64,000 bases of DNA from Pseudomonas sp. PSKL.D1 (GCF_028898945.1 NZ_CP118607.1:5504001-5568000), one strand, 5' to 3'; shown: positions 8,423 through 18,798, numbered from the stretch's first letter. The notes: a model not told the origin generated them from the letters alone. Numbers and translations: made by a program.

Positions 8423-9597
8423 GCATCATTCGTTTCGAAGACGTCGACGTCATCTTCTCCAACAAACCGCGTGAGGCGCTGGCGCTGCTCGATCAGGGCA
8501 AAACCCGCGAGCAGATCCTCAAGCAGACCGGCTTGGTCGTGGGTGTCGAAAAGGCCAACCTCGACATCAAGAAAGGCGAAATCTGCGTGCTGATGGGCCT
8601 GTCCGGTTCGGGCAAATCGAGCCTGCTGCGCTGCATCAACGGCCTCAACACCGTCAGCCGCGGCAAGCTGTTTGTGGAGCACGAAGGCAAGCATATCGAC
8701 ATTGCCCATTGCACCCCGGCAGAACTGAAGATGATGCGCACCAAGCGTATCGCCATGGTGTTCCAGAAGTTCGCCCTGATGCCGTGGCTAACCGTGCGCG
8801 AGAACATCAGCTTTGGCCTCGAGATGCAGGGCCGCCCCGAGAAGGAGCGGCGCAAGCTGGTGGACGAAAAGCTTGAGCTGGTGGGTTTGACCCAGTGGCG
8901 CAACAAGAAGCCGGATGAACTCTCCGGCGGCATGCAGCAGCGCGTGGGCCTGGCCCGGGCGCTGGCGATGGATGCCGATATCCTGCTGATGGACGAACCG
9001 TTCTCGGCTTTGGACCCGCTGATTCGCCAAGGCCTGCAGGACGAACTGCTGACCCTGCAGAGCAAACTGAACAAGACCATCGTATTCGTCAGTCACGACC
9101 TGGATGAAGCCCTCAAACTCGGCAGCCGCATCGCCATCATGAAAGATGGGCGCATCATCCAGTACAGTCGCCCCGAAGAAATCGTGCTGAACCCGGCCGA
9201 CGAGTACGTGCGCACCTTCGTCGCCCACACCAACCCGCTGAACGTGCTGTGCGGCCGCAGCCTGATGCGCAGCCTGGACAACTGCAAGCGGGTCAATGGC
9301 TCGGTGTGCCTGGACCCAGGCATCGATTCGTGGCTGGACCTTGGCGAAGGTGGCGCCCTCAAACGCGCGCGGCAAGGCCAGAACGGGCTGGACATGCAGA
9401 ACTGGGCACCGGGGCAGGATGTAGAGCTGCTGGAGCGCAGGCCAACCGTGGTGCACGCCGATATTGGCATGCGCGAGGCGCTGCAGATTCGTTATCAGAC
9501 TGGCAACAAGCTGGTGCTGCAGGATAACGACAAGGTGGTGGGGATTTTGGGGGATACCGAGCTGTATCACGCGTTGCTCGGCAAGACGCACGGGTAG
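8419..9597 (+). CDS. cbcV: Choline ABC transporter ATP-binding subunit
   Basis: ATPase of the ProV/OpuAA type, 392 residues. Walker A is GLSGSGKSS, the signature motif LSGGMQQR and Walker B ILLMDEP, all within about residues 25-260. The C-terminal 130 residues form a CBS-like regulatory extension, as in glycine betaine importers. The N-terminal segment (EALALLDQGKTREQILKQTG) is the family's helical lead-in. It is the last gene of cbcXWV and is followed at once by a REP pair that separates it from the convergent his operon. Confidence 0.92.
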   Translation: MSIIRFEDVDVIFSNKPREALALLDQGKTREQILKQTGLVVGVEKANLDIKKGEICVLMGLSGSGKSSLLRCINGLNTVSRGKLFVEHEGKHIDIAHCTPAELKMMRTKRIAMVFQKFALMPWLTVRENISFGLEMQGRPEKERRKLVDEKLELVGLTQWRNKKPDELSGGMQQRVGLARALAMDADILLMDEPFSALDPLIRQGLQDELLTLQSKLNKTIVFVSHDLDEALKLGSRIAIMKDGRIIQYSRPEEIVLNPADEYVRTFVAHTNPLNVLCGRSLMRSLDNCKRVNGSVCLDPGIDSWLDLGEGGALKRARQGQNGLDMQNWAPGQDVELLERRPTVVHADIGMREALQIRYQTGNKLVLQDNDKVVGILGDTELYHALLGKTHG

Positions 9598-9602
9598 TGC
9601 CA

Positions 9603-9705
9603 TTGGGGCCGCTGTGCGGCCCATCGCGGCTGAAGCCGCTCCTACAGAGGTACGCGCTCTCCTGTAGGAGCGGCTTTAGCCGCGATGGGCTGCAAAGCAG
9701 CCCCA
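9603..9705. repeat. REP pair with extended hairpin
   Basis: Inverted REP copies (GGCTGAAGCCGCTCCTACA and TGTAGGAGCGGCTTTAGCC) flanked by GGGGCCGCTGTGCGGCCC / GGGCTGCAAAGCAGCCCC. It lies between the convergent cbcV and hisF and may act as the shared 3' hairpin. Confidence 0.9.
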
Positions 9706-9714
9706 ATCAACGAA

Positions 9715-10485
9715 TCAGCGAACCACGATCCCGCGCGAAGCCATGTAGGCCTTCGCCTCCGGCACCGTGTACTCACCAAAGTGGAAGATGCTCGCCGCCA
9801 ACACCGCACTGGCATGCCCTTCCAGAATCCCATCCGCCAGATGCTGCAGGTTACCCACACCACCCGAAGCAATCACCGGGATCCCCAGCGCATCACTGAT
9901 GGCGCGGGTAACACCCAGGTCAAAGCCATTCTTCATGCCGTCCTGGTCCATGCTGGTCAGCAAAATCTCGCCAGCACCGAGCCCTTCCATCTTCTTCGCC
10001 CACTCGACCGCATCCAGCCCGGTCGGCTTGCGCCCACCGTGGGTGAAGATTTCCCAACGCGGCTCTTCGCCCGGCCCGGAAACCTTCTTGGCATCGATAG
10101 CGACCACGATGCACTGCGAACCGAAACGGTCAGCAGCTTCGCCCACGAACTCCGGGTTGAACACCGCGGCAGTGTTGATGGACACCTTGTCAGCACCGGC
10201 ATTGAGCAGGTTGCGGATGTCCTGCACGGTACGTACGCCACCGCCCACGGTCAGCGGGATGAACACCTGGCTGGCCATGCGCTCCACGGTATGCAGGGTG
10301 GTGTCGCGGCCGTCAACGCTGGCAGTGATGTCGAGGAAGGTGATTTCGTCGGCACCCTGCTCGTTGTAACGGCGGGCGATTTCCACCGGGTCACCGGCAT
10401 CACGGATGTTCTCGAACTTGACGCCCTTGACCACCCGGCCGTTGTCCACGTCCAGGCAAGGGATGATGCGCTTGGCCAGTGCCAT
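9715..10485 (-). CDS. hisF: Imidazole glycerol phosphate synthase, cyclase subunit HisF
   Basis: Cyclase half of IGP synthase in histidine biosynthesis. It uses ammonia from HisH to convert PRFAR to imidazole glycerol phosphate and AICAR. The 256 residues form a (beta/alpha)8 barrel with both catalytic aspartates in context ([15 protein letters not shown] near the N-terminus and [10 protein letters not shown] near residue 130) and paired phosphate-binding glycines ([18 protein letters not shown]). It is the last gene of hisB-hisH-DUF2164-hisA-hisF and starts 10 bases after hisA. Confidence 0.97.
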   Translation of the reverse strand: MALAKRIIPCLDVDNGRVVKGVKFENIRDAGDPVEIARRYNEQGADEITFLDITASVDGRDTTLHTVERMASQVFIPLTVGGGVRTVQDIRNLLNAGADKVSINTAAVFNPEFVGEAADRFGSQCIVVAIDAKKVSGPGEEPRWEIFTHGGRKPTGLDAVEWAKKMEGLGAGEILLTSMDQDGMKNGFDLGVTRAISDALGIPVIASGGVGNLQHLADGILEGHASAVLAASIFHFGEYTVPEAKAYMASRGIVVR

Positions 10486-10495
10486 GGTTCAGTCC

Positions 10496-11233
10496 TCAGC
10501 CTTGGTAGTTGTCGCAGAAGGCCTGGGCCTCGGCGACATCGAGGGTGCCTTCGTAGATGGCACGGCCAGTGATTGCACCGATGATGCCGGGGGCCTTGGC
10601 GTCCAGCAGGGCCTTGATGTCACCCAGGTTGTGGATGCCGCCCGAGGCGATGACCGGGATCTTGGTGGCTTCGGCCAGTGCCTTGGTGAAAGGCACGTTG
10701 CAGCCCTGCATCATGCCGTCTTTGGCGATGTCGGTGTAAACGATCGACGACACGCCGTCAGCCTCGAAACGCTTGGCCAGGTCGATAACCTGTACGGCAC
10801 TGACTTCGGCCCAGCCGTCGGTGGCAACAAAGCCGTCTTTGGCGTCCAGGCCAACGATGACCTTGCCCGGGAAGGCCTTGCACGCTTCGGCCACGAACTC
10901 AGGCTCTTTGACCGCCTTGGTGCCGATGATCACGTAGCTGACGCCAGCCTTGACGTAGTGCTCGATGGTTTCCAGCGAGCGAATGCCGCCGCCGATCTGG
11001 ATCGGCAGGTTCGGGTAGCGCTTGGCAATGGCGGTAACCACTTCACCGTTGACCGGTTGCCCTTCGAAAGCGCCGTTCAGGTCAACCAGGTGCAGGCGGC
11101 GGCAGCCACCCTCGACCCACCTGGCAGCCATGCTCACCGGGTCATCGGAAAATACCGTGGAGTCTTCCATGCGGCCCTGGCGCAGGCGCACGCAAGCACC
11201 GTCCTTCAGATCGATAGCGGGGATAATCAGCAT
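10496..11233 (-). CDS. hisA: ProFAR isomerase HisA
   Basis: Catalyses the Amadori rearrangement of ProFAR to PRFAR in histidine biosynthesis. The 245-residue barrel begins [17 protein letters not shown] with the catalytic aspartate at about position 8; the second acidic position is in [13 protein letters not shown]. Phosphate-binding glycines are in [10 protein letters not shown] and VIASGGIHN. It is co-directional with its neighbours, with short gaps on both sides. Confidence 0.97.
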   Translation of the reverse strand: MLIIPAIDLKDGACVRLRQGRMEDSTVFSDDPVSMAARWVEGGCRRLHLVDLNGAFEGQPVNGEVVTAIAKRYPNLPIQIGGGIRSLETIEHYVKAGVSYVIIGTKAVKEPEFVAEACKAFPGKVIVGLDAKDGFVATDGWAEVSAVQVIDLAKRFEADGVSSIVYTDIAKDGMMQGCNVPFTKALAEATKIPVIASGGIHNLGDIKALLDAKAPGIIGAITGRAIYEGTLDVAEAQAFCDNYQG

Positions 11234-11260
11234 CTTGGGAACCTGTCTGTTCTTAGGGTT

Positions 11261-11521
11261 TCAGGGCTTCTCGAGCGCCCACAGATCGCTTTCGATGCTC
11301 TCGAACCGCTCCTTGAGGTGCAGCTGAACATCGGCAATCGCCCTGTTGTAGTAATGGGGTGCAATTTCTTTGCTGAACAGCTCGAGGACCTCGGCCACCT
11401 CAAACGACCCAAGCTGCAACTCGAAGCGGTCTTCAAGAAAGCGCTTCAAAGTGTCGAGCGCCTCGCGCTCCTGCTCGGGGGCCAGGGTGATGACCGGGGC
11501 CTTGGTCTTCGATCGGCTCAT
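11261..11521 (-). CDS. DUF2164 family protein inside the his operon
   Basis: Small charged protein of 86 residues without signal peptide or membrane segment (ITLAPEQEREALDTLKRFLEDRFELQLGS, then LFSKEIAPHYYNRAI). It matches the DUF2164 family as I know it, whose function is not established. It begins one base before the hisH stop region and ends 27 bases before hisA, so it is transcribed with the his genes. Its place in the operon is shared by other pseudomonads as far as I recall, but no histidine role is shown. Confidence 0.8.
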   Translation of the reverse strand: MSRSKTKAPVITLAPEQEREALDTLKRFLEDRFELQLGSFEVAEVLELFSKEIAPHYYNRAIADVQLHLKERFESIESDLWALEKP

Positions 11522-12160
11522 TTACCAGCGCCCGTCCCAGGCAACGAAGTTCTGCAGCAACTGCAGGCCATGGGTATGGCTCTTCTCCGGGTGGAACTGC
11601 ACGGCAAAGCGCGAGCCATCAGCCAGCGCGGCAGCGAAGTCGACGCCGTAGTGGCCACGGCCGACCACCTGGCCCGGCTTGCCGGCATTGATGTAGTAGC
11701 TGTGCACGAAGTAGAAACGCGCGCGGTCCGGGATGTCGTGCCACAGCGGGTGGTCGATGGTCTGGCCGACTTCGTTCCAGCCCATGTGCGGCACTTTCAG
11801 GTGCTCGCCATCTTCTTGCAGGCCTTTGCCGAAGAAGCGCACCTGGCCCGGGAACAGGCCGATGCAGTCGACTCCCTGGTTCTCTTCGCTGTGCTCCAGC
11901 AGTGCCTGCATGCCCACACAGATGCCCAGGAAGGGGCGATCCTGACTGACTTCATGCACCAGCTTGTCAAAGCCCAGGCGGCGGATTTCGGCCATGCAGT
12001 CGCGGATCGCGCCCACACCAGGGAATACCACGCGGTCCGCTTCGCGGATTACCGCCGCGTCGCTGGTAACCAGCACCTTGCCGGCGCCGACATGCTCAAG
12101 CGCCTTGGCCACCGAGTGCAGGTTGCCCATGCCATAGTCGATTACGGCTACCGTCTGCAT
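11522..12160 (-). CDS. hisH: Imidazole glycerol phosphate synthase, glutaminase subunit HisH
   Basis: Class I glutamine amidotransferase of 212 residues that supplies ammonia to HisF. The nucleophile cysteine is in [15 protein letters not shown] (about residue 82), and the catalytic His and Glu are in [12 protein letters not shown] near the C-terminus. It starts directly after the hisB stop codon and shares its 3' boundary with the DUF2164 gene. Confidence 0.97.
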   Translation of the reverse strand: MQTVAVIDYGMGNLHSVAKALEHVGAGKVLVTSDAAVIREADRVVFPGVGAIRDCMAEIRRLGFDKLVHEVSQDRPFLGICVGMQALLEHSEENQGVDCIGLFPGQVRFFGKGLQEDGEHLKVPHMGWNEVGQTIDHPLWHDIPDRARFYFVHSYYINAGKPGQVVGRGHYGVDFAAALADGSRFAVQFHPEKSHTHGLQLLQNFVAWDGRW

Positions 12161-12754
12161 TTACAGGCACCCTTTGGTCGACGGCATTTGCCCTGCCATG
12201 CGCTCATCGAGGGTAACGGCCATGCGCAGCGCGCGGCCGAAAGCCTTGAATACGGTTTCGATCTGGTGGTGGGTGTTGTGGCCGCGCAGGTTGTCGATGT
12301 GCAGGGTCACCAAGGCGTGGTTGACGAAGCCCTGGAAGAACTCCTGGAACAGGTCCACATCGAAGCCACCAACGCTGGCGCGGGTGTACGGCACATGCAT
12401 CTGCAGGCCGGGGCGGCCCGAGAAGTCGATGACCACACGCGACAGGGCTTCATCCAGCGGCACGTAGGCGTGGCCGTAGCGGAAGATACCTTTTTTGTCG
12501 CCAATGGCCTGGGCGAACGCCATGCCCAAGGTGATACCGACGTCTTCGACGGTATGGTGATCGTCGATATGCAGGTCGCCCTTGCACTCGATATCCAGAT
12601 CGATCAGCCCATGACGGGCGATCTGGTCCAGCATGTGTTCAAGGAAAGGCACACCGATATCGAATCGGGCCTTGCCACTGCCATCGAGGTTGATCGAGCA
12701 CTTGACCTGGGTTTCCAGGGTATTGCGCTCGACGGAAGCCTTACGTTCGACCAT
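12161..12754 (-). CDS. hisB: Imidazoleglycerol-phosphate dehydratase HisB
   Basis: Monofunctional IGP dehydratase of 197 residues, without the phosphatase domain found in enterobacterial HisB. Metal-binding histidine clusters are visible ([10 protein letters not shown] and [17 protein letters not shown]), and the family repeat structure is intact. I use the ATG at 12754 with GGAGCTGGTG upstream; the frame continues upstream without family similarity. It is the first gene of the hisBHAF unit. Confidence 0.96.
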   Translation of the reverse strand: MVERKASVERNTLETQVKCSINLDGSGKARFDIGVPFLEHMLDQIARHGLIDLDIECKGDLHIDDHHTVEDVGITLGMAFAQAIGDKKGIFRYGHAYVPLDEALSRVVIDFSGRPGLQMHVPYTRASVGGFDVDLFQEFFQGFVNHALVTLHIDNLRGHNTHHQIETVFKAFGRALRMAVTLDERMAGQMPSTKGCL

Positions 12755-12861
12755 CACCAGCTCCGCAAAATCATTGGGCGAAAAGGGCATCATTATAGGC
12801 CCAAGACGCGCCAGCTTGAAACGCGGATGACATATGGCACTGGAACAAAAGGCTCCTACAG

Positions 12862-12922
12862 GAAATCGCAACCTCCTGTAGGAGCGGCCTCGTGTCGCGA
12901 AAGGGGCGCAAAGCGCCCCCAG
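12862..12922. repeat. Degenerate REP sequence
   Basis: One TCCTGTAGGAGCGGCC half with an incomplete partner, then a GGGGCGCAAAGCGCCCC hairpin, between hisB and the convergent-side MFS gene. It looks like a decayed REP pair. Confidence 0.6.
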
Positions 12923-12932
12923 CTTCTAAGCC

Positions 12933-14591
12933 TCAGTGAAACAACACCGCCGTCTTCTGCAGGGTAATCCACACCCCCCAAGCCAGCGGAATCACCACCA
13001 CAGCCCAGGCAACCAGCACCAGCGGCAGGCTACCCGGCGCAGCGTGCCACTCCAGCGAACGCGCACCATCGGCACCTTTGTCGTGGCTCAGCGCACGCTC
13101 GGCAGCCAGTTCGGCATCGGTCATGAAGTGTTTATCGGCCACCGGGCGCACCAGCAGGTTGCAGATAAAGCCCAGCACCAGCAGGCCCGCGAGGATATAC
13201 AGGGTCATGTCGTAAGCCGCCGCACGCTCAACACCCGCCGCAAGCTGATATTCACGCAGGTAGGTGATCAACACCGGGCCCAATACACCCGCTGCAGCCC
13301 AGGCTGTCAGCAGGCGACCGTGGATGGCACCAACCATCTGCGTACCGAACAGGTCGGCCAGGTAGGCCGGCACGGTGGCAAACCCGCCGCCATACATCGA
13401 CAGAATGATGCAGAACGCCGCCACGAACAGCGCCACGTTACCCAGGTGGCCCATGTTCGGCACCAGGCTATAAAGGCCGACGCCCAGGGCGAAGAAGGCG
13501 AAGTAGGTGTTCTTGCGGCCGATGTAGTCCGAGAACGACGCCCAGAAGAATCGCCCACCGATGTTGAACAGGCTCAACAGGCCGGTGAAGCCCGCAGCAA
13601 TGGCGGCAATTTGCGCCAACTGTGCGGCATTCAGCTCGCTGAAGCTCAGTTCGTTGCCCAGCAACTTGCCGGCAAACACTTCCTGCAACAGCGGCGAAGC
13701 CATGCCCAGGATGCCGATGCCCGCCGAAACGTTAAGGCACAGTACCAGCCAGATCAGCGCAAACTGCGGGGTTTTCCAGGCAACACTCACGTGCACGTGG
13801 CGGTCGGTGACCATGGCGTTGGCCTTTTTGACCGGCGCAGTCCAGCCTTCAGGCTTCCAGCCAGTAGGCGGAACGCGGTACGCCAAGGCGCCAGCGGTCA
13901 TGAACACGAAGTAGATGGCCGCCATCACCACGAAGCTCTGCCATACGCCCACTTCATGCTCGCTGCCAAAGTGGCCCATCAGCGCGGTGGCCAGAGGTGC
14001 ACCCACCATGGCGCCGCCGCCAAAGCCCATGATCGCCATGCCGGTGGCCATGCCACGCTTGTCCGGGAACCACTTGATCAGGGTAGAAACCGGCGAAATG
14101 TAGCCAAGGCCCAGGCCAATGCCACCGATCACGCCAGAGCCCAGCCACATCAGCCACAGTTGGTGAGTTTTCACACCAATGGCCGAAATCAGCATGCCGC
14201 CGCACCAACACAGCGCCGAAACCAGGCCGGCCTTGCGTGGGCCAGCGTGCTCCAGCCAGCCGCCCAGCACTGCCGCCGAGCAACCGAGGAAGACGAAGAA
14301 CAGGGTGTAGATCCAGCTCAACATGGAAATCGGCCAGTCGCACTCAGCGGTGAACAGCTTGGCGATGAAGCCCATGTCTGGCGAACAGGCGACCGGCGCG
14401 GTAATGCCGATGGCCTGGGACAACGGCAACCAGAATACGGAGAAGCCGTAAGCCATGCCGATGCACAAGTGGATGGCCAGTGCTGCCGGCGGAACCAGCC
14501 AACGGTTGAAGCCCGGGCGGGCAATGATGCGCTCCTTCGACAGGAAGCTCGGCGCGCTGGCGACCGCTCCTGCCGTGATTGTGCTGCTCAT
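12933..14591 (-). CDS. OFA-family MFS transporter (oxalate/formate antiporter type)
   Basis: Twelve-segment major facilitator of 552 residues. The N-terminal MFS half begins around FNRWLVPPAALAIHLCIGMAYGFSVF, and a large central loop holds the KPEGWTAPVKKANAM stretch. A hydrophilic segment carrying HFMTDAELAAERALSH comes before the last helix. The sequence fits the OFA subgroup (oxalate/formate antiporter-like), whose substrates in Pseudomonas are mostly untested monocarboxylates. The ATG at 14591 has AAGGATCGAATCC upstream. It stands alone, divergent from asmA, with a REP pair between them. Confidence 0.85.
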   Translation of the reverse strand: MSSTITAGAVASAPSFLSKERIIARPGFNRWLVPPAALAIHLCIGMAYGFSVFWLPLSQAIGITAPVACSPDMGFIAKLFTAECDWPISMLSWIYTLFFVFLGCSAAVLGGWLEHAGPRKAGLVSALCWCGGMLISAIGVKTHQLWLMWLGSGVIGGIGLGLGYISPVSTLIKWFPDKRGMATGMAIMGFGGGAMVGAPLATALMGHFGSEHEVGVWQSFVVMAAIYFVFMTAGALAYRVPPTGWKPEGWTAPVKKANAMVTDRHVHVSVAWKTPQFALIWLVLCLNVSAGIGILGMASPLLQEVFAGKLLGNELSFSELNAAQLAQIAAIAAGFTGLLSLFNIGGRFFWASFSDYIGRKNTYFAFFALGVGLYSLVPNMGHLGNVALFVAAFCIILSMYGGGFATVPAYLADLFGTQMVGAIHGRLLTAWAAAGVLGPVLITYLREYQLAAGVERAAAYDMTLYILAGLLVLGFICNLLVRPVADKHFMTDAELAAERALSHDKGADGARSLEWHAAPGSLPLVLVAWAVVVIPLAWGVWITLQKTAVLFH

Positions 14592-14785
14592 GGATTCGAT
14601 CCTTTTGTAGGTAGACGATGCGCGCGGATTGAATGCCCGACTCTTCGGCCGTTTCTGCCAACATCCGCGACAATCGGTCGCGGCGCTCCGCAAAGCGGCG
14701 CAAGATTACCAGTTTCACGTGCAATGAAAGCAATCTGATATCGTTATTTTTTGCTTGGCTGAATCGGTATTTCTGCGTTGTTTGT

Positions 14786-14868
14786 GCGGGCCTCTTCGCG
14801 GATAAATCCGCTCCTACAGGCCGGCGCGGTCCTTGTAGGAGCGGATTTATCCGCGATGAGGCCCGCGC
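14786..14868. repeat. REP pair (inverted)
   Basis: GCGGGCCTCTTCGCGGATAA and its inverted partner form a symmetrical pair in the divergent region between the MFS gene and asmA, about 150 bases before the asmA start. Confidence 0.9.
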
Positions 14869-15020
14869 AGCAAACCCAAACGGAACTGCCCAGCCCACAA
14901 CTGTCGAAACCCCGAAACGTCAGAAATGCCTTGTATCGCTTGTCGGATAAGCAGGGCCCACCCGTGCGGCGCTATACTCAGCCGCTCGAATTTCATACAA
15001 CGGACTACAAGGACTCGCCC

Positions 15021-17252
15021 ATGAAAGCCTTCGGCAAAATCCTGGGACTGGGGCTTCTCGGGTTGCTGCTGATCATCGTGGCGCTGGGCTTTGCCCTGAC
15101 CCACCTCTTCGATCCCAACGACTATAAAGACGAGATCCGCCAGTTGGCGCGCGACAAGGCCCATGTCGAGCTGACGCTCAATGGCGATATCGGCTGGAGC
15201 CTGTTCCCTTGGCTGGGCCTGGAGCTGCACGATGCCAGCATCGCCACACTGAACAAACCTACGGAACCGTTCGCCGACCTGCAGATGCTCGGCCTGTCGG
15301 TACGCGTGCTGCCCTTGCTGCGCCGCGAAGTGCAAATGAGCGATGTGCGCGTCGAAGGCTTGAACCTGACGCTGACCCGCGACGAACAGGGCCACGGCAA
15401 CTGGGAAGACATCGGCAAACCGCTGCCGCCAACAGGTGAAGCCGGCACTCCGGCCACGCCACCCACCGCGCAAGCCCCTGCTCCGGAAGAAAGCAGCAGC
15501 GAACGCGCAGTCAAGCTCGACATCGACAGCCTGACCGTAAACAACGCCCGCGTGCAGTACACCGATGCCCAAAACGGCAAAAGCTACAGCGCCGAAAGCA
15601 TCCAACTGAGCACAGGCCCGGTCCATGAAGGCGCGAATATCGCCCTCAAGGCCAGCGCCTTCCTCAGTGCCAGCCAGCCAAACATCAAAGCACGCACCGA
15701 ACTGGCCGGCGAGCTGCGCTTCGACCGCAAGCTCAAACGCTACAACTTTGAAGACATGCGCCTGACGGGCGAAACGTCGGGCGAGCCAACCGGCGGCAAA
15801 ACCGTGGCCTTTGGTGCCCAGGGCCAGTTGCTGGTCGATATGGCAGCCAACGTGGCGTCATGGAACGGCCTGAAAGTCTCGGCCAACCAATTGCGCGCAC
15901 TCGGCGAGCTGAACTTGCGCGAGCTGGACAAAACCCCGCAACTGAGCGGCGGCCTGTCTATAGCCCAGTTCGACCTGCGCACCTTCCTTGACGGCATCGG
16001 CCGCCCACTGCCCGCCACCAATGACCCGGCGGCTTTCGGCAAGCTGGAACTGGTGACCCGCCTGCAAGGCACACCGAACAGCCTGACCTTGGCGGACCTG
16101 GCGGTGAAACTGGACGAAAGCACCTTCAGCGGCCGCGTTGCCGTGGAAGATTTCGCCAAGCAAGCCCTGCGCATACAGCTCAAAGGCGACAAGTTCGACG
16201 CAGATCGCTACATGCCGGCCAAAAGCGAAGAAGCCAAGGGCGCCACTGCAGCTCGCCAGGCTGAAGTGCAACAACAGGAAGCCAGCGCCGTGGCCGGTGC
16301 AGGCAGCACCCCGCTGCCCAACGCCCCGACCCAAGTGGCCTGGAGCAACGACAAGCTACTGCCGGTAGACCGCCTGCGCGCCCTCGACCTGCAGGCCGAT
16401 GTGGCCTTCGGTTCGCTGACACTGGACAAGCTGCCCATTACCGATGCCCAGTTGCAAGCCACTGGCCAAGGCGGCCTGATCACCTTGCAAACCCTGCGCG
16501 GAGGCCTCTACGACGGCACCTTCGAAGCCAAGGGCACTGTCGATGTGCGCCCTGCCGTGCCGCAACTTGGCGTCAACACCAAGATCAACCGGGTGCCGGT
16601 CGAGCACTTCATCAAGGCCGAAGGCAAGGAGCAAACCCCGCCAGTCAAAGGCCTGCTGACCCTGAACAGCGACCTTACCGCCACCGGCAACAGCCAAAAG
16701 GCACTGGTCGACACCCTCAACGGCAGCGCAAACTTCACCATCAACGACGGTGTGCTGGTCAATGCCAACCTGGAGCAGCAACTCTGCCAGGCCATCGCCA
16801 TCCTCAACCGCAAATCGCTCAGCGGCGAACCGCGCGGCAAGGACACCCCCTTCCAGGAGCTGCGCGGCAGCCTGGTGGTACGCAACGGTGTTGCCAGCAA
16901 CCCTGACCTCAAGGCCCGCATCCCGGGCCTTACGGTCAACGGCAATGGCGACCTCGACCTGCGCGTGCTGGGTATGGATTACAACGTGGGTGTAGTGGTG
17001 GAAGGTGACCAGCGCGCCATGCCCGACCCGGCCTGCCAGGTCAACGAACGCTATGTGGGCGTTGAAGTGCCATTGCGCTGCCGTGGCCCGCTGGAACTTG
17101 GCGCCAAAGCCTGCCGCCTGGACCAGGAAGGCATGGGCAAAGTTGCCGCCAAACTCGCCGGCAACCGCCTTAAAGACAAGATTGATGAAAAACTCGGAGA
17201 CAAAGTGAGCCCAGAACTCAAAGACGCGCTCAAGGGGCTGTTCAACCGATGA
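15021..17252 (+). CDS. AsmA family protein
   Basis: Large envelope protein of 743 residues anchored by one N-terminal hydrophobic segment (ILGLGLLGLLLIIVALGFAL). A long periplasmic region follows, of the AsmA/chorein-like type thought to help move or place lipids between membranes. The N-terminal AsmA signature is clear (LFDPNDYKDEIRQLARDK, then LTLNGDIGWSLFPWLGLEL), and the C-terminal AsmA_2 region covers about residues 480-720. The ATG at 15021 is chosen because it starts the membrane anchor; the frame extends upstream into the REP pair, which is non-coding. It overlaps mutY by four bases. Confidence 0.9.
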   Translation: MKAFGKILGLGLLGLLLIIVALGFALTHLFDPNDYKDEIRQLARDKAHVELTLNGDIGWSLFPWLGLELHDASIATLNKPTEPFADLQMLGLSVRVLPLLRREVQMSDVRVEGLNLTLTRDEQGHGNWEDIGKPLPPTGEAGTPATPPTAQAPAPEESSSERAVKLDIDSLTVNNARVQYTDAQNGKSYSAESIQLSTGPVHEGANIALKASAFLSASQPNIKARTELAGELRFDRKLKRYNFEDMRLTGETSGEPTGGKTVAFGAQGQLLVDMAANVASWNGLKVSANQLRALGELNLRELDKTPQLSGGLSIAQFDLRTFLDGIGRPLPATNDPAAFGKLELVTRLQGTPNSLTLADLAVKLDESTFSGRVAVEDFAKQALRIQLKGDKFDADRYMPAKSEEAKGATAARQAEVQQQEASAVAGAGSTPLPNAPTQVAWSNDKLLPVDRLRALDLQADVAFGSLTLDKLPITDAQLQATGQGGLITLQTLRGGLYDGTFEAKGTVDVRPAVPQLGVNTKINRVPVEHFIKAEGKEQTPPVKGLLTLNSDLTATGNSQKALVDTLNGSANFTINDGVLVNANLEQQLCQAIAILNRKSLSGEPRGKDTPFQELRGSLVVRNGVASNPDLKARIPGLTVNGNGDLDLRVLGMDYNVGVVVEGDQRAMPDPACQVNERYVGVEVPLRCRGPLELGAKACRLDQEGMGKVAAKLAGNRLKDKIDEKLGDKVSPELKDALKGLFNR

Positions 17253-18316
17253 GCCCCGCGCAGTTCTCCAGCGCCGTGCTGGATTGGTACGACCAGCACG
17301 GCCGGCACGACCTGCCCTGGCAACAGGGTATCAACCCCTACCGGGTCTGGGTGTCGGAAATCATGCTGCAGCAGACCCAGGTGAGCACCGTGCTCAACTA
17401 CTTCGACCGCTTCATGCAGGCCCTGCCAACCGTGCAGGCTCTGGCCGAAGCGCCCGAAGACGAGGTGTTGCACCTGTGGACCGGGCTGGGTTACTACACC
17501 CGCGCCCGTAACCTGCAGAAGGCCGCAAAGATCGTGGTCGAGCAGTACGGCGGTGAGTTCCCGCGCAGCGTCGAACAACTCACCGAGCTGCCCGGCATTG
17601 GCCGCTCCACGGCGGGCGCCATTGCCAGCATCAGCATGGGCATCCGCGCACCGATCCTCGACGGCAACGTAAAGCGCGTGCTGGCCCGCTATACCGCCCA
17701 GGCCGGATACCCCGGCGAACCCAAGGTTGCCAACCAGCTGTGGGCCACGGCGGAACGCTTCACCCCGCTCCAGCGCGCCAACCACTACACCCAGGCCATG
17801 ATGGACATGGGCGCCACGCTGTGCACCCGCAGCAAGCCCAGTTGCCTGATCTGCCCGTTGCAGCAGGGCTGCGAAGCCCACCTGCATGGCGAAGAAACCC
17901 GCTACCCGGAGCCCAAGCCACGCAAGGCGCTGCCGCAACGCCGCACCTTGATGCCGCTGCTGGCCAACCACGAAGGCGCCATTCTGCTTTACCGCCGCCC
18001 GTCCAGCGGCCTGTGGGGTGGCCTGTGGAGCCTGCCCGAGCTGGACGACATCGCGCAGCTCGACGACCTGGCCTACCAGCACGGCCTGCGCCTGGCGGAT
18101 AGCCGCGCCCTTGACGGCCTGACCCACACCTTCAGCCACTTCCAGCTGGCGATCGAGCCCTGGCTGGTACGCGTCGACCCCGTCGGCCAGCACGTGGCCG
18201 AGGCCGACTGGCTCTGGTATAACCTCGCCACCCCGCCGCGCCTGGGCCTTGCTGCCCCGGTCAAGAAGCTGCTCAAACGCGCGGCCGACGAACTGATTGC
18301 AGGAGAAGCCCGATGA
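17249..18316 (+). CDS. mutY: Adenine DNA glycosylase MutY
   Basis: Removes adenine mispaired with 8-oxoguanine. The 355 residues include the catalytic glutamate in [15 protein letters not shown] (about position 37), the helix-hairpin-helix [14 protein letters not shown], the catalytic aspartate in [14 protein letters not shown] and the [4Fe-4S] loop [23 protein letters not shown]-like C-terminal domain that reads 8-oxoG follows from about residue 230. It overlaps asmA upstream and yggX downstream by four bases each, so the three genes form one tightly coupled unit. Confidence 0.97.
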   Translation: MSPAQFSSAVLDWYDQHGRHDLPWQQGINPYRVWVSEIMLQQTQVSTVLNYFDRFMQALPTVQALAEAPEDEVLHLWTGLGYYTRARNLQKAAKIVVEQYGGEFPRSVEQLTELPGIGRSTAGAIASISMGIRAPILDGNVKRVLARYTAQAGYPGEPKVANQLWATAERFTPLQRANHYTQAMMDMGATLCTRSKPSCLICPLQQGCEAHLHGEETRYPEPKPRKALPQRRTLMPLLANHEGAILLYRRPSSGLWGGLWSLPELDDIAQLDDLAYQHGLRLADSRALDGLTHTFSHFQLAIEPWLVRVDPVGQHVAEADWLWYNLATPPRLGLAAPVKKLLKRAADELIAGEAR

Positions 18317-18585
18317 CCCGCACCGTGATGTGCCGCAAGTACAAAGAAGAACTCCCAGGCCTGGACCGCCCGCCCTACCCCGGCGCCAAGGGCCAGGACA
18401 TCTTCGAACACATCTCGCAAAAAGCCTGGGCCGACTGGCAAAAACACCAGACCATGCTGATCAACGAAAAACGCCTGAACATGATGAACGGCGAGGACCG
18501 CAAGTACCTGCAGGGCGAGATGGACAAGTTCTTCGCTGGCGAAGAATACGCCCAGGCGGATGGCTACGTTCCACCCTCCGAATGA
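18313..18585 (+). CDS. yggX: YggX-type iron-sulfur cluster trafficking/protection protein
   Basis: Small cytoplasmic protein of 90 residues that protects Fe-S enzymes from oxidation. It carries the conserved cysteine at position 7 ([22 protein letters not shown]) and the family's [20 protein letters not shown] core. Coupling to mutY, itself an Fe-S enzyme, by a four-base overlap is a conserved arrangement in proteobacteria. Confidence 0.96.
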   Translation: MTRTVMCRKYKEELPGLDRPPYPGAKGQDIFEHISQKAWADWQKHQTMLINEKRLNMMNGEDRKYLQGEMDKFFAGEEYAQADGYVPPSE

Positions 18586-18636
18586 CCCCATGAAACGTAA
18601 GCGACGGAATTAATTTAAAATTTTTTCAAAAAGTCG

Positions 18637-18665
18637 TTGACGAGCGGTTCGGAAATCTATTTAAT
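18637..18665 (+). promoter_or_regulatory. Promoter of tRNA-Phe
   Basis: TTGACG (18637) and TTTAAT (18660) are separated by 17 bases and end 10 bases before the tRNA. The upstream stretch is A/T-rich (AATTAATTTAAAATTTTTTC), typical of an UP element. Confidence 0.7.
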
Positions 18666-18675
18666 TCACCTCGTC

Positions 18676-18751
18676 GCCCAGATAGCTCAGTCGGTAGAGC
18701 AGAGGATTGAAAATCCTCGTGTCGGCGGTTCGACTCCGTCTCTGGGCACCA
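18676..18751 (+). tRNA. tRNA-Phe (GAA)
   Basis: 76 bases with acceptor arms GCCCAGA/TCTGGGC, an encoded CCA end, D-arm GCTCAGTCGGTAGAGC, T-arm GGTTCGACTCC and anticodon loop TTGAAAA, giving anticodon GAA. It follows yggX and precedes a clear terminator. Confidence 0.98.
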
Positions 18752-18798
18752 CCTTCAAGCTTCTGGTGGTTGCAAAGTTACCCGAAGCGACAACAAGA

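Noticed and set aside
10406..12967. Very long open frame on the plus strand across the his genes
   Set aside because: It is antisense to hisF, hisA, DUF2164, hisH and hisB, all with clear families and motifs; the open frame results from high-GC codon bias.
12936..14738. 600-codon plus-strand frame over the MFS gene
   Set aside because: Histidine/glutamine/arginine-rich low-complexity translation antisense to a clear twelve-segment transporter.
14778..15020. Upstream extension of the asmA frame
   Set aside because: It runs through a REP pair; the ATG at 15021 begins the expected membrane anchor.
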